A stretch of DNA of 64,000 nt from an uncultured Alphaproteobacteria bacterium (GTDB lineage: Bacteria; Pseudomonadota; Alphaproteobacteria; HIMB59; GCA-002718135), in NCBI GenBank assembly GCA_902607435.1, contig CACLJX010000007.1:1-64000 (forward strand). The letters run 5' to 3'. Below are positions 8,176 to 17,924 of the stretch, one piece after another. Positions within the stretch are counted from its first letter, which is position 1. Each line of letters starts with the position of its first letter. The notes below the pieces were generated by a model, which saw nothing but the letters and a program-made list of their open reading frames with translations, did not search any database and was not told the DNA's origin. Made by a program: the position numbers and the translations under genes.

Positions 8176-9690
8176 ATGGCTACTTTAGATTTCAAAACTT
8201 TTAGTAAGACAAATTTACTTGAACTCAATATTGACAAACTAACTAATTTTGATGCTGAAATTGCAGTCATAGGATGTCTTTTATGGGACAATCGTTCTTA
8301 TGAAAAAATATCTGATTTTTTAGATGAACAACATTTCTCCAATGAAAATAACAAAAATATATATAAAGTAATAAAAAGATTACTTGATCAAAATATTCTT
8401 GTTACGCCAATTACACTTAAAAATCATTTAGAAAATAATAAAGAAAATGAGTTAGATAATTTATCCTATTTAAATCAAATTAAAGATTCTACACCTTCTA
8501 CTCATAATGCTTATCAATATGCAAGATTACTATATGATTTACATATTAAAAGATCTTTAATTTCGATAGGTAATGAAATGGTTCAAAATACAATTGAAAA
8601 TACTGAAGATCTAGAAGGAAGTAGTTTAATAGAAATTGCTGAAAATAATCTTTATAATTTATCTCAAACAGGAAATATTGACAGAAAACATTTGCCCTTC
8701 AAGGAAGCATTAAAAGATGCGGTAGATATCATTGATAAATCTTTTCAAAAAGAAGGGAAAATTGTAGGCATACCATCAGGATTAAGAGATTTAGATAAGA
8801 AATTAGGTGGATTACATAATTCAGATTTAATAATCATTGCAGGGAGACCTTCAATGGGGAAAACTGCATTAGGTACAAACATAGCCTTTAACGCATCCAA
8901 AAGTTATAAAGAATCAAAAGATGAACTTGGTAACCGTACTGTCATTGATGGAGGCAAGGTAGCTTTTTTTTCTTTAGAGATGTCAGCAGAGCAACTTGCT
9001 ACAAGAATTTTGGCAGAACAATCCAAGATAACCAGTAATAAAATGAGAAAAGCTGAATTAACAAAAGAAGATTTTAAAAAAATAGCTAAAATCAGTTCTG
9101 AACTTGAAAACTTAAACTTGTTTATTGATGATAATCCTATTCTAACAATTCCAACATTACGTGCTAGAGCAAGAAGAATGAGTAGACTTTATGATATAGA
9201 TTTAATTATAATTGATTACTTACAACTTATGTCAGGATCTTCTACTTTTCGCAATGATGGTAGGGTTCAAGAAATTTCTGAAATTACAAGAGGTTTAAAA
9301 GCTATAGCGAAAGAACTTAATATTCCAATTATAGCACTTTCACAATTATCAAGACAGGTTGAACAAAGAGAGGATAAAAGACCTCAACTTTCTGATTTAA
9401 GAGAAAGTGGCACCATTGAACAAGATGCTGATGTTGTGATGTTCATTTTTAGAGAAAGTTATTATTTAGAGAGATTGGAACCAATTAAAAAAGCTGAAGA
9501 TTCAGATGATAAATATAATGAAAAACATGAAAGATGGCGAGAATTATGCGAGAATAGTTATAACACTGCTGAAATAATAATTGCTAAACAAAGACATGGA
9601 CCAATTGGAACTATAAAAACTCACTTTGATTCAAACTTTACTAAATTCAGCAATTTATCAAACAAAGAATATGATAATATAAGTGAATGA
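8176..9690 (+). CDS. dnaB: Replicative DNA helicase
   Basis: DnaB is the hexameric 5'-3' helicase of the replication fork. The N-terminal primase-interacting domain starts at NFDAEIAVIGCLLWD. The RecA-fold motor carries Walker A GRPSMGKTALG (223-233), Walker B LIIIDYLQLM and the SQLSRQVEQREDKRPQLSDL motif. At 504 residues it is full length with no intein. A 99-bp gap separates it from rplI. Its stop overlaps the alr start by 4 nt, so the two are translationally coupled. Confidence 0.97.
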   Translation: MATLDFKTFSKTNLLELNIDKLTNFDAEIAVIGCLLWDNRSYEKISDFLDEQHFSNENNKNIYKVIKRLLDQNILVTPITLKNHLENNKENELDNLSYLNQIKDSTPSTHNAYQYARLLYDLHIKRSLISIGNEMVQNTIENTEDLEGSSLIEIAENNLYNLSQTGNIDRKHLPFKEALKDAVDIIDKSFQKEGKIVGIPSGLRDLDKKLGGLHNSDLIIIAGRPSMGKTALGTNIAFNASKSYKESKDELGNRTVIDGGKVAFFSLEMSAEQLATRILAEQSKITSNKMRKAELTKEDFKKIAKISSELENLNLFIDDNPILTIPTLRARARRMSRLYDIDLIIIDYLQLMSGSSTFRNDGRVQEISEITRGLKAIAKELNIPIIALSQLSRQVEQREDKRPQLSDLRESGTIEQDADVVMFIFRESYYLERLEPIKKAEDSDDKYNEKHERWRELCENSYNTAEIIIAKQRHGPIGTIKTHFDSNFTKFSNLSNKEYDNISE

Positions 9691-10763
9691 TTTCTTCAAG
9701 TGCTGTCCTTGAAATAAATACCAAAAATCTTTTACACAATTATAAGTATTTAGCTTCAATCTCTAAATCAAGTATAGCTGGTGCGACAATAAAAGCCAAT
9801 GCTTATGGTTTAGGTGATATTAAAGTATTCAATGTTCTCTACAAAGCTGGTTGCAAACATTTTTTTGTAGCTACTTTTAATGAAGCAGTTAAAATAAGAA
9901 AAAAAAATAAAAGAGGTTATATTTATGTACTTAATGGATTGAATAAAAAAAATATAAAAAATTTAATCAAAGAAAAAAATATTATTCCAATTATTAACTC
10001 AATTGAAAATTTAAAAGAAATACAAAAGGAAATATTAAATATAAAAAGAAAAATATATATTGGAATACATATCGATACAGGTATTAATAGACTTGGTGTT
10101 CATTATAAAGAATTTGAAAAATACAAAATTAATAAAAAATTGAATATATTTATTATTTTGTCTCATCTAGCATCTGCAAATGAAAAAAATAACAATTATA
10201 ATAAATTACAAAATAATAATTTCAAAAATGCTATAAAAAATTATCAAAATGTAAAATTTAAAAGTCTAGCTAATTCAATGGGCATATTATTGGGAAAGTT
10301 ATTTCATTATGATTTAACTAGAGCTGGAATCTCACTATATGGGGGACATTTTAATACTAAATTGAGAAATAAAATCAAACCTGTGATAAAATTAAAGGCT
10401 GAAATACTGCAAATTAAGAATATAAAAAAAAATGAATATATAGGTTATAACCAAACTTATCACACAAAAAAATCAATTACTGTTGCTATTTTAGGTATTG
10501 GTTATGCTGATGGAATTTCAAGATATTTGAGTAATAATGGTTATGTTTTTTTTAAAAATAAAAAATTCAGAATTATAGGTAGAGTCTCAATGGATAGTAT
10601 AACAATTGATATATCGAATCATAATAATTTATTAAAAAACGGGATGTTTCTTGAAATAATTAATTATAAATATGATATAGAAAAATTTGCGACTAATTCT
10701 GGCACAATTAGCAATGAAATATTAACCTCGATTTCTAACAGAGTTAAAAGAGTTTATATTTGA
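9687..10763 (+). CDS. alr: Alanine racemase
   Basis: PLP enzyme that makes D-alanine for peptidoglycan. Lys36 in TIKANAYGLG would hold PLP, and Tyr273 in GIGYADGISR is the second catalytic base. TRAGISLYGG and GRVSMDSITIDIS are further family motifs. At 358 residues it has normal length. It follows dnaB with an ATGA overlap, an order frequent in alphaproteobacteria. Confidence 0.94.
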   Translation: MISSSAVLEINTKNLLHNYKYLASISKSSIAGATIKANAYGLGDIKVFNVLYKAGCKHFFVATFNEAVKIRKKNKRGYIYVLNGLNKKNIKNLIKEKNIIPIINSIENLKEIQKEILNIKRKIYIGIHIDTGINRLGVHYKEFEKYKINKKLNIFIILSHLASANEKNNNYNKLQNNNFKNAIKNYQNVKFKSLANSMGILLGKLFHYDLTRAGISLYGGHFNTKLRNKIKPVIKLKAEILQIKNIKKNEYIGYNQTYHTKKSITVAILGIGYADGISRYLSNNGYVFFKNKKFRIIGRVSMDSITIDISNHNNLLKNGMFLEIINYKYDIEKFATNSGTISNEILTSISNRVKRVYI

Positions 10764-10765
10764 TA

Positions 10766-13228
10766 ATGTTTATAATGAATAATCATGTTTATAGAGTTAT
10801 TTATCTATTAATTACTATAATTATTTTATCATTTTTTTCATACTATTCTAAGGATTTTAAACTTGACGCTTCCTCTGATACTCTGATCTTGCAAAATGAT
10901 AAGGATTTTAAATATTTTAATTATTACAACGAAATCTTCCCAAATAAAAATTTTTTAGTATTAGCTGTAAAATCTCAAAAAATAATTGACGAAGAATTTA
11001 TTATTTTAATTAATAAAATAAAAACATCTTTATCTAAAATTGAATCCATAGATTCTATTATCACAATTTCTGATATTCCTATTTTAATTTCATCAAATTT
11101 AAAACTAACAGATTTAGATAGTAAGACAATCCCTACATTAAAAAATAGCCAAATAGAACTTTCTCTAGTTCTAAATGAATTCTCTAATAGTCCTATATTC
11201 AAAGAACAAATAATAAGTGAAAATCAAAAAGTTAGTGCATTAATAATATATCCTAAAATTGATCAAAAATTTTACAAGTTAAAAAAGGAAAAAGATTTAA
11301 TTTCAAAAAAAATACTTGAGCAAGCAAAAGTAAATGAAAAATCTTCAAACTTTGAAAAAATACACAGTCAGTACAGAATAGCGAAAGAAAAACACAATGA
11401 AGAAAGACATGAATTAATTCATAAAATAAGATCAGAACTTCATCTTTTAAACATTCCGTATGATTATTTTTTAGGTGGTATAGACATGATTGCTGATGAT
11501 ACGATAAGCTTTGTAAAAAAAGATATATTTATCTTTGGAAGTTTTGTAACATTTTTTTTAATCATAGTTCTTTTTATAATTTTCAGGAGCTTGAAATGGG
11601 TTTTTATACCTTTAATTTCAACAGTGTATGCAATTTTAATTATGACTGGATTAATTGGATTTTTAAAATGGGAAATTACTGCGATTTCCTCAAATTTTAT
11701 TTCTCTTATGCTTATTCTTTCAATTTCAATGAATATACATATTATTAATCGCTATAGGATTAATTTCTCCAAAAATAATTATTCTGATTGTTTGAGTTTA
11801 ACTATCAAAAATATGTTTTATCCTTGTCTATATACGGCTTTAACAACAATAATAGCTTTCTGTTCCTTATTGTTTTCAGATATTAAACCTATAATAGACT
11901 TTGGAAAAATAATGATTGTTGCATTAGCAATTATTTTTATTTCATCTTTTACGATATTACCATTATTAATTTCTTTTTTTCCAAAAATAAATGATAACTT
12001 TAATTTGAATTGGAAAATTAATAATTTATTCTTTCAAATATCTTCAAAAAATACAATGTCAATCATTGTATTGAATGTTTTATTATTTGCAATTAGCTTA
12101 TGGGGAATAAGTAATCTTAATGTTGAAAATAGTTTTATAAATTATTTTAAAAAAGATTCTGAAATACATAAGGGAATGAAGTTAATTGATCAAGAACTTG
12201 GGGGAACAACACCCTTAGATGTAATTATAAAATTTAAAGAAAACAAAGTAAAAAATGAAATTTCTAATCAATTGAATACTGATGATGATCTAGAACTTGA
12301 TCTAGAACTAGATCTAGAACTTGATAATAATCTTTTTGCTCAATCAAATATCGATCAGGAAAAAGCTTGGTTTAATGATGAAAAACTAGAGCTAATAAAA
12401 AAAATTCATATTTATTTAGAAAATAGAAATGAAATAGGTAAAGTTCAATCCATATATTCGCTTATCCAAGTAGCAGAAGAAATTAATAATGAACCACTAG
12501 ATTCATTCACTTTGAATGTAATTTATCAAAAAATGACGGATGAATATAAGGAAATACTTATTTCTCCTTTTCTATCTATTAATAATAATATGATTAAAAT
12601 CAATGCTAGAGTCTTAGATTCAAAAGATATCATAAGAAATCAATTAATAAATGATATTAGAAGAGATTTATCAAACCAATCTGAAATTATTGAAGAAGTC
12701 AATGTTAATGGATTATTAGTACTTTACAACAACATGCTTCAATCATTATTTAGTTCACAAATAAAATCATTTGGAATTGTTCTTATTTTAATTTTTATAA
12801 TGTTTATCGTTTTGTTTAAATCTATAAAAATAAGTTTAGCTGGAATTATTCCTAATATATTTGCTTCTACTTTCATACTTGGTTTAATAGGAATTTTAGG
12901 TATACCTCTAGATATAATGACAATAACTATCGCTGCTATTACTATAGGAATAGCAGTGGATAATAGTATCCATTATTTATACAATGTAAGAAAAAATTTT
13001 TTTGATGAAAATTTATCTATTGTTGATTCTTTAAAAAATTCTCACAAAACTGTAGGTCAAGCAGTGTTAACAACATCAATAACAATAGCTTTTGGTTTTT
13101 CAGTATTGTGTTTATCCAATTTTACTCCAACAATTTTTTTTGGATTATTTACTGCTCTAGCTATGATAATTGCTATGTTAGGAGTTTTAATAACGCTACC
13201 TACAATTCTTAAATATATTCAGTTATGA
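10766..13228 (+). CDS. MMPL/RND-superfamily exporter (COG1033-like)
   Basis: A predicted inner-membrane transporter of about 820 residues with the duplicated RND layout: one N-terminal membrane helix, a large periplasmic loop with an HNEERHEL-type coiled stretch, a five- to six-helix bundle (from about residue 250), a second loop, then another bundle (from about 670) containing TIAAITIGIAVDNSIHYLY, where the Asp and His are typical of this family. The second loop holds a 12-bp tandem repeat encoding LELD units. The substrate is unknown; relatives export lipids or hopanoids. ATG 10766 is preferred over TTG 10760. It overlaps cvpA by 4 nt. Confidence 0.8.
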   Translation: MFIMNNHVYRVIYLLITIIILSFFSYYSKDFKLDASSDTLILQNDKDFKYFNYYNEIFPNKNFLVLAVKSQKIIDEEFIILINKIKTSLSKIESIDSIITISDIPILISSNLKLTDLDSKTIPTLKNSQIELSLVLNEFSNSPIFKEQIISENQKVSALIIYPKIDQKFYKLKKEKDLISKKILEQAKVNEKSSNFEKIHSQYRIAKEKHNEERHELIHKIRSELHLLNIPYDYFLGGIDMIADDTISFVKKDIFIFGSFVTFFLIIVLFIIFRSLKWVFIPLISTVYAILIMTGLIGFLKWEITAISSNFISLMLILSISMNIHIINRYRINFSKNNYSDCLSLTIKNMFYPCLYTALTTIIAFCSLLFSDIKPIIDFGKIMIVALAIIFISSFTILPLLISFFPKINDNFNLNWKINNLFFQISSKNTMSIIVLNVLLFAISLWGISNLNVENSFINYFKKDSEIHKGMKLIDQELGGTTPLDVIIKFKENKVKNEISNQLNTDDDLELDLELDLELDNNLFAQSNIDQEKAWFNDEKLELIKKIHIYLENRNEIGKVQSIYSLIQVAEEINNEPLDSFTLNVIYQKMTDEYKEILISPFLSINNNMIKINARVLDSKDIIRNQLINDIRRDLSNQSEIIEEVNVNGLLVLYNNMLQSLFSSQIKSFGIVLILIFIMFIVLFKSIKISLAGIIPNIFASTFILGLIGILGIPLDIMTITIAAITIGIAVDNSIHYLYNVRKNFFDENLSIVDSLKNSHKTVGQAVLTTSITIAFGFSVLCLSNFTPTIFFGLFTALAMIIAMLGVLITLPTILKYIQL
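12287..12322 (+). repeat. Three 12-bp in-frame tandem repeats
   Basis: Three near-perfect copies of gatctagaactt (the second ends in a) lie in the second periplasmic loop of the MMPL-type exporter. They encode an acidic LELDLELDLELD stretch flanked by DDD and DNN. The unit length keeps the frame whatever the copy number, so slippage would change loop length without breaking the gene. Confidence 0.85.
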
Positions 13229-13779
13229 AATATATATTAAATAATTTATATATGCTTGATTATATTTTGTTAGTAATAATATTTTTTTTTGTTTTATTCA
13301 GTATATGGAAAGGTTTTATACAGTCTATACTTGGACTGGTGACCTGGATTGGCTCAATCATTATTACATTGATTTTTTATCAAAAATTATCCAATTATTT
13401 ATCCATTTATATTAACAAAATAAATTTTTTAGAATCATTAGGATTATCTGAAATAATAGCAATTATTATATCCATACCAATTATATTTATCATATCATTA
13501 GTTCTACTCAGAAAATTTAGACAAATCATAAGTTCAGATTTAGATAAAAAAACTCTTGGTATTATTTTAGATAAATTTTTTGGTATAATTTATGGTTTTA
13601 TATTTTCTTATTTTATTTTTTCAATTTTACTTTTTTTAATAGAACAAATAAATTCAAATTTAATTATATTTTTAAATAGTAATTCATTTATTCTTTCAAA
13701 TATTAATGATATCAACAATTCATACATCTACCAATATATTCCTTTTATTTTTGAAAATAGTAACTCTTTAACAGACTAA
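13225..13779 (+). CDS. cvpA: CvpA family membrane protein
   Basis: A 184-residue protein with four hydrophobic segments. The start (MLDYILLVIIFFFVLFSIWKG at residues 9-29) and the following GFIQSILGLVTWIGS fit the CvpA family, named for colicin V production in E. coli. Relatives are implicated in envelope integrity, but the biochemical role is unclear. ATGA overlap with the exporter suggests one operon. It converges on der with 4 bp between stop codons. Confidence 0.82.
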   Translation: MKYILNNLYMLDYILLVIIFFFVLFSIWKGFIQSILGLVTWIGSIIITLIFYQKLSNYLSIYINKINFLESLGLSEIIAIIISIPIIFIISLVLLRKFRQIISSDLDKKTLGIILDKFFGIIYGFIFSYFIFSILLFLIEQINSNLIIFLNSNSFILSNINDINNSYIYQYIPFIFENSNSLTD

Positions 13780-13783
13780 ATAC

Positions 13784-15106
13784 TTATTTATATGGATTAT
13801 CTGATTTAGAAAAAACAATTTTAGTATTTTGATCGTGAATATTAAATCTATTATTAAAATTATTTGTTAAAAATCTTGTATAATCTTTTTTAATTTTATT
13901 TGAATAATTACAAAAAATTTTTATTGTTACAGGTAGATTTTTAATTTTAACTGCATATTTAAAATTAATATGTCTATTATTAACCATAGGATGTTTCTTT
14001 TTATTTGTAACATCTTTTAACCATTTATTTATTTTGTTAGTACTAATTTCATTATTTTTACAAAAAATATTTTTGTAAACATAGTCAATTATTTTATAAA
14101 CTTGTCTTTTAGAAAAAGCGGTACAAAAAAAAACTTTTACATTTTTTATCTGATGTAATGAAGACTTTGTTTCTAAAATTATTTCTTTTTTAAAACTTGA
14201 TATATTTTCAACTAAATCCAGTTTATTGAAAATAATAATAAGACTTCTTGAATGATTAGAAATTAAATTAACGATTCTCTTATCTTGTCTAGCTAAACCT
14301 TTAAGTGCATCAAATATAATAAAAGCAGTATCAACATCTTTTATTTTTTCAAAAGTTTTATTAATTGAGTAAAAATCAATACTCTTATCTTTAATCTTTG
14401 ATTTTCTACCTATCCCTGCAGTATCGAAAATTTTTATATTTTTTGAATTATAATTAAAAATTTCAACTACATAATCAGTAGTTGTTCCTGCTACAGAGCT
14501 TGTAAAAAACCTTTCATAACCAAGTAATGTATTCAAAAATGTACTTTTGCCAACATTTGGTTTGCCAAAAATAGCTAAAGAATAATCTATTTTTTTTTCA
14601 ATTGGAACTTTGTTAATACTATTAATTGTAGGAGTAGATTTTATAAATTTTTGTAATTTATCAAAACCAAGTTTATGTGAACATGATAAAAGAAATATAT
14701 TATCAATACCATATTTGAATTTATCATAAATTATATCATTATTCAAATTATCTACTTTATTAATAATTAATAAAATTTTCTTGCTGTATTTTCTCAATAA
14801 CTTTATTGACTCATAATCTAAAGGATTAAGTATTGGTTTATAATCTATTACAAATAAAAAAATATCAATTTGAGATAATAGTTTTTCAAATATATTTATT
14901 GTTTTATTTTTTTTTTTATTTCCTAAATCTATTATAGATCCAGGAGTGTCATAAATATAGTGATCAGTTGTTGCAAATATTTTCCCTTTATGCCAATCTC
15001 TTGTTGTTCCACTTTTTTTATGAATAATATTTGAATTAGATCTTGTTAAAATATTATAAATTGATGATTTCCCAACATTTGTTCGTCCAATTAATAAATA
15101 ATTCAT
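13784..15106 (-). CDS. der: Ribosome biogenesis GTPase Der (EngA)
   Basis: A tandem double GTPase needed for 50S assembly. G domain 1 has GRTNVGKSSIYN, GTTRDWH, YDTPG and NKVD. G domain 2 has GKPNVGKSTFLN (near residue 178), GTTTDYV, FDTAG and NKLD. A C-terminal KH-like domain follows (KKKHPMVNNRHINFKYAVK). At 440 residues it has normal length. It lies directly after bamB with a 4-nt overlap; yfgM-bamB-der is a known conserved block. Confidence 0.96.
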   Translation of the reverse strand: MNYLLIGRTNVGKSSIYNILTRSNSNIIHKKSGTTRDWHKGKIFATTDHYIYDTPGSIIDLGNKKKNKTINIFEKLLSQIDIFLFVIDYKPILNPLDYESIKLLRKYSKKILLIINKVDNLNNDIIYDKFKYGIDNIFLLSCSHKLGFDKLQKFIKSTPTINSINKVPIEKKIDYSLAIFGKPNVGKSTFLNTLLGYERFFTSSVAGTTTDYVVEIFNYNSKNIKIFDTAGIGRKSKIKDKSIDFYSINKTFEKIKDVDTAFIIFDALKGLARQDKRIVNLISNHSRSLIIIFNKLDLVENISSFKKEIILETKSSLHQIKNVKVFFCTAFSKRQVYKIIDYVYKNIFCKNNEISTNKINKWLKDVTNKKKHPMVNNRHINFKYAVKIKNLPVTIKIFCNYSNKIKKDYTRFLTNNFNNRFNIHDQNTKIVFSKSDNPYK

Positions 15107-16365
15107 TGTTTATAAAATATTATTTTTCCATCTTTTAAACTAATTGCAAAGTTTTCATTATAAGAACTAATAAATGCAATTTCATTTAATTTTAAATTTT
15201 GTTTGTAAGTAATTTCTCCATTAAATATATTTAATTGCAAAATAATTCCTTTGGAAAAGAAAATAATTAAATTATCATTGATAACAAACGATTGCACTAT
15301 TTTATCTTTTTTAGATAAAACGTCTGATAAATCTGTTTGCCAGAATATTTTTTTATTTATTAAATTATAAGATTTTAACAAATAATTATTATCTAAAGTT
15401 AATAGTGCATTATTGATAAAACCATACGAACTTATCGATGATATTTTATCATTGAATATAAAAAAAACTTCATTATCAGTATCAAAAGTATAGATTGTGT
15501 TCTTATTTTCAAAAAAAATAAATAAAATATCATTTACATGAATATTGGCTTCATAATTATAATTATTTATACTTTGCTGTTCAACTTTGCTTAAATGATT
15601 TAATTCAATTTTTTCACCAATAATGGTATCAATAGTACCTAGTCTTCCATTGGGCATAATTAAAAATAAGATATTACCTTTTGAAAAAATCATTCCTCCT
15701 TTTGATGATGAAGATTTATTTAATTCATAATAATATTGCCACATTAATGAACCATCTTCGGAATTTATTGATAAAATCCTATTAGAGTTAAACATAGCTA
15801 TAATATTATTATTATGAATTTTAATTGGAGTTCTTAATAAATCTTTAAAATCTAATCTCCAATTAATTTCACCAGATTCATTAAATTTTATTATTGTACC
15901 ATTAGCAAAACCAGCAAAAAAGAAATTATCTATTTTTGCGAGTGAGATAGGTAAATATAAATCAGGTTCAAAATTTACATCAAGTTCAATTTCATAAATT
16001 ATATTTCCTTCTAACAAATCTATTTTTGAAAAAAATGATTTATCATTAATAAAATAAATATAATCGTTATCAATAATAAGATTAGATACGTTTAAATCAG
16101 TTTTTGAATTTTTTCCAATTGATAAAATAAAAGTTTTTTCAAGATTTTTAGAATTATTCCATTTAAAATTTATATTTCTAGAATAATAATCAACAAAATT
16201 TTCATAGGAAACAAAATTAAAATTTGAAATTGTATCTTGATTCTCCATTTCATCAATTTGAATTGACTCAAGTTCAATATTATTTTTATTTAAAATTTCA
16301 ATTTTTGAACAAGAAATTAATAAAAATAATAAAACAAATAATTTAATTATACTTTTCAAATTCAT
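15103..16365 (-). CDS. bamB: BamB-like outer-membrane assembly lipoprotein (PQQ-type beta-propeller)
   Basis: BamB is a lipoprotein partner of the BAM complex that inserts outer-membrane beta-barrels. The N-terminus is a lipoprotein signal with lipobox LLISC (Cys19). The 420-residue body shows repeated propeller blades with GxxxW or GxxxY closures, for example NSEDGSLMWQYYYE, LINKKIFWQTDLSD and NIFNGEITYKQN. The position between a YfgM-like gene and der matches the conserved alphaproteobacterial block. Primary sequence similarity in this family is low, so blade pattern and context carry the call. Confidence 0.85.
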   Translation of the reverse strand: MNLKSIIKLFVLLFLLISCSKIEILNKNNIELESIQIDEMENQDTISNFNFVSYENFVDYYSRNINFKWNNSKNLEKTFILSIGKNSKTDLNVSNLIIDNDYIYFINDKSFFSKIDLLEGNIIYEIELDVNFEPDLYLPISLAKIDNFFFAGFANGTIIKFNESGEINWRLDFKDLLRTPIKIHNNNIIAMFNSNRILSINSEDGSLMWQYYYELNKSSSSKGGMIFSKGNILFLIMPNGRLGTIDTIIGEKIELNHLSKVEQQSINNYNYEANIHVNDILFIFFENKNTIYTFDTDNEVFFIFNDKISSISSYGFINNALLTLDNNYLLKSYNLINKKIFWQTDLSDVLSKKDKIVQSFVINDNLIIFFSKGIILQLNIFNGEITYKQNLKLNEIAFISSYNENFAISLKDGKIIFYKQ

Positions 16366-16975
16366 TAATTTTTCTTACACGATCTTTAATTGTAGAAGAT
16401 ATTTTTTCATGCTCTAAAATTTGATTATATAATTCATTATTTTGCATATCATTATCTATGATTGAGAGTAAAAATAAAATTTCATATCGATAACCAATAA
16501 AAGATTCCAAAGTTTCGTCAATATAAGACAAAAACATTGATATCTTTTCGCTAGATACTTTATCTAGTAGATTATACGAACCGTGCAATGCAATAATACT
16601 TCTATATATGTTAGTCTTATCTTTCTTATTTAGCAAATTTAAGTAATCTGTATATGCTTCATCATAATTATTTTTATTAATTTTGTTTTTAATTAACTCA
16701 AGTGAAGCTAACATCCCATAAAATCCCTTTTCTTTGGCAATTAAATTCATATTTTGATCAAACTCAACTGAATCTATATTAGATTTAGCCTGATCATATA
16801 AGATGCTTAATTCCAATATTTTTTTATTATTCTGAAAAAGATAAATTTGATAAACTACAATAGTGATAATCAAAAATAAAAAGAAATAAATTATCAATTT
16901 AATATTCTTTTTAATATTGTCAGATATAATTTTAAAATGATTAATATTTATTATATTTTTCATTAATTTTGCCAT
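16343..16975 (-). CDS. YfgM-like membrane-anchored TPR-fold protein
   Basis: 210 residues with one N-terminal transmembrane helix (about residues 26-46, LIIYFFLFLIITIVVYQIYLF region) and a helical periplasmic part resembling the YfgM/DUF2133 fold. E. coli YfgM associates with SecYEG and periplasmic chaperones. Its 3' end overlaps the bamB start by 23 bp and it precedes bamB and der as in other proteobacteria. Helix content and context support the call; no sharp motif is available. Confidence 0.68.
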   Translation of the reverse strand: MAKLMKNIININHFKIISDNIKKNIKLIIYFFLFLIITIVVYQIYLFQNNKKILELSILYDQAKSNIDSVEFDQNMNLIAKEKGFYGMLASLELIKNKINKNNYDEAYTDYLNLLNKKDKTNIYRSIIALHGSYNLLDKVSSEKISMFLSYIDETLESFIGYRYEILFLLSIIDNDMQNNELYNQILEHEKISSTIKDRVRKINEFEKYN

Positions 16976-17514
16976 TTAATCGAACATCCAAAACTGTTAA
17001 ATTGCTGTACTGGACCTTTACCAGTTTCAACTATTAAATTCATAGCGTTATAAAGTTCTCTTTTTATTTTAAAGTTCGAAGAATTCATGACTCCAGAGTC
17101 AATTCTTCCTCGATAATTGAGTTCAAGTAAATGATTGAATCCAAAAAAATCAGGGGTACAAACAGCTTCATAATTTCTAGCTACACTTTGATCTTTATCA
17201 AATAAATAGGGGAAATTAAAACTATATTTTTTTGCAAAATCTTTCATTTTTTCAAATGAATCTTCGGGATAATTTATAACATCATTTGACATAATAGCTA
17301 TTGTGTTAATTCCTATTTTGGATAGTTCATTTGCCTCAAAACTAAGTCTATTTGCTATTTTAATTACATAAGGACAATGATTACAAATAAAAACTATTAT
17401 TGTCCCTTTTTCGCCTTTTAAAGTATCAAGTGAGTAAAATTTTTCATCAATGGATAACAATTCAAATTCCTTAGCTTTCCATCCAAAATTACAAATTGAA
17501 GCATTTACAGGCAT
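16963..17514 (-). CDS. Thioredoxin-fold redoxin (AhpC/TSA-like)
   Basis: 183 residues with a thioredoxin-like core: IVFICNHCPYVIKIANRL carries a CNHC redox pair (Cys44, Cys47), followed by INTIAIMSNDVINYPEDSFE and the cis-Pro region CTPDFFGF. This CxHCPYV family is cytoplasmic (no signal peptide) and usually annotated as a thioredoxin-family or peroxiredoxin-like protein of unknown partner. Its 3' end overlaps the yfgM-like start by 13 bp. Confidence 0.8.
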   Translation of the reverse strand: MPVNASICNFGWKAKEFELLSIDEKFYSLDTLKGEKGTIIVFICNHCPYVIKIANRLSFEANELSKIGINTIAIMSNDVINYPEDSFEKMKDFAKKYSFNFPYLFDKDQSVARNYEAVCTPDFFGFNHLLELNYRGRIDSGVMNSSNFKIKRELYNAMNLIVETGKGPVQQFNSFGCSIKWQN

Positions 17515-17541
17515 AAAAAAATTGCTATAATTATTAAATTA

Positions 17542-17877
17542 ATGTCTTTATTTTCATTAACACCTTCCTCGCTTTTTCACAATTCTAAATTATTTTTTTC
17601 AAGAAAAGAACTAGCTAAAATATTATCTTGCTATTCTTTAGGGGTATCTATCGGAAATTGGAAAGATTATTCCATTAATTATAAAAATAATGAAGCAAGC
17701 TTTTTTATTTATAAAAAATCAAATGCTCTACCAGATTGTATTTTAACCAAATACAAAAAAAACCAAAAAAATGAGATTTTATTTAATTTAAAATTAGGTT
17801 ACAAAAATAAGAAAAATTCTGAAAAAATTGAAGATTTAATTGCGATTTTAAGAAGAAAAAGTATTAAATTAATTTAA
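17542..17877 (+). CDS. DUF2794 family protein
   Basis: 111 residues. The pattern LFFSRKELAKILSCYSLGVSIG then WKDYSINY matches DUF2794, which has FDRRELNxILxLYGxxVxxGxWRDYAIDF and is essentially restricted to alphaproteobacteria. The function is unknown. It is a single gene between the divergent redoxin and the convergent guaA. Confidence 0.8.
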   Translation: MSLFSLTPSSLFHNSKLFFSRKELAKILSCYSLGVSIGNWKDYSINYKNNEASFFIYKKSNALPDCILTKYKKNQKNEILFNLKLGYKNKKNSEKIEDLIAILRRKSIKLI

Positions 17878-17924
17878 TTTTTTTTATTTACACTAGCTGT
17901 ATTGTTGAATTGTTCTATAAATTT

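Noticed and set aside
12287-12322. Short repeats considered as a CRISPR remnant
   Set aside because: The units are 12 bp, contiguous without spacers, and lie in frame within a membrane-protein gene.
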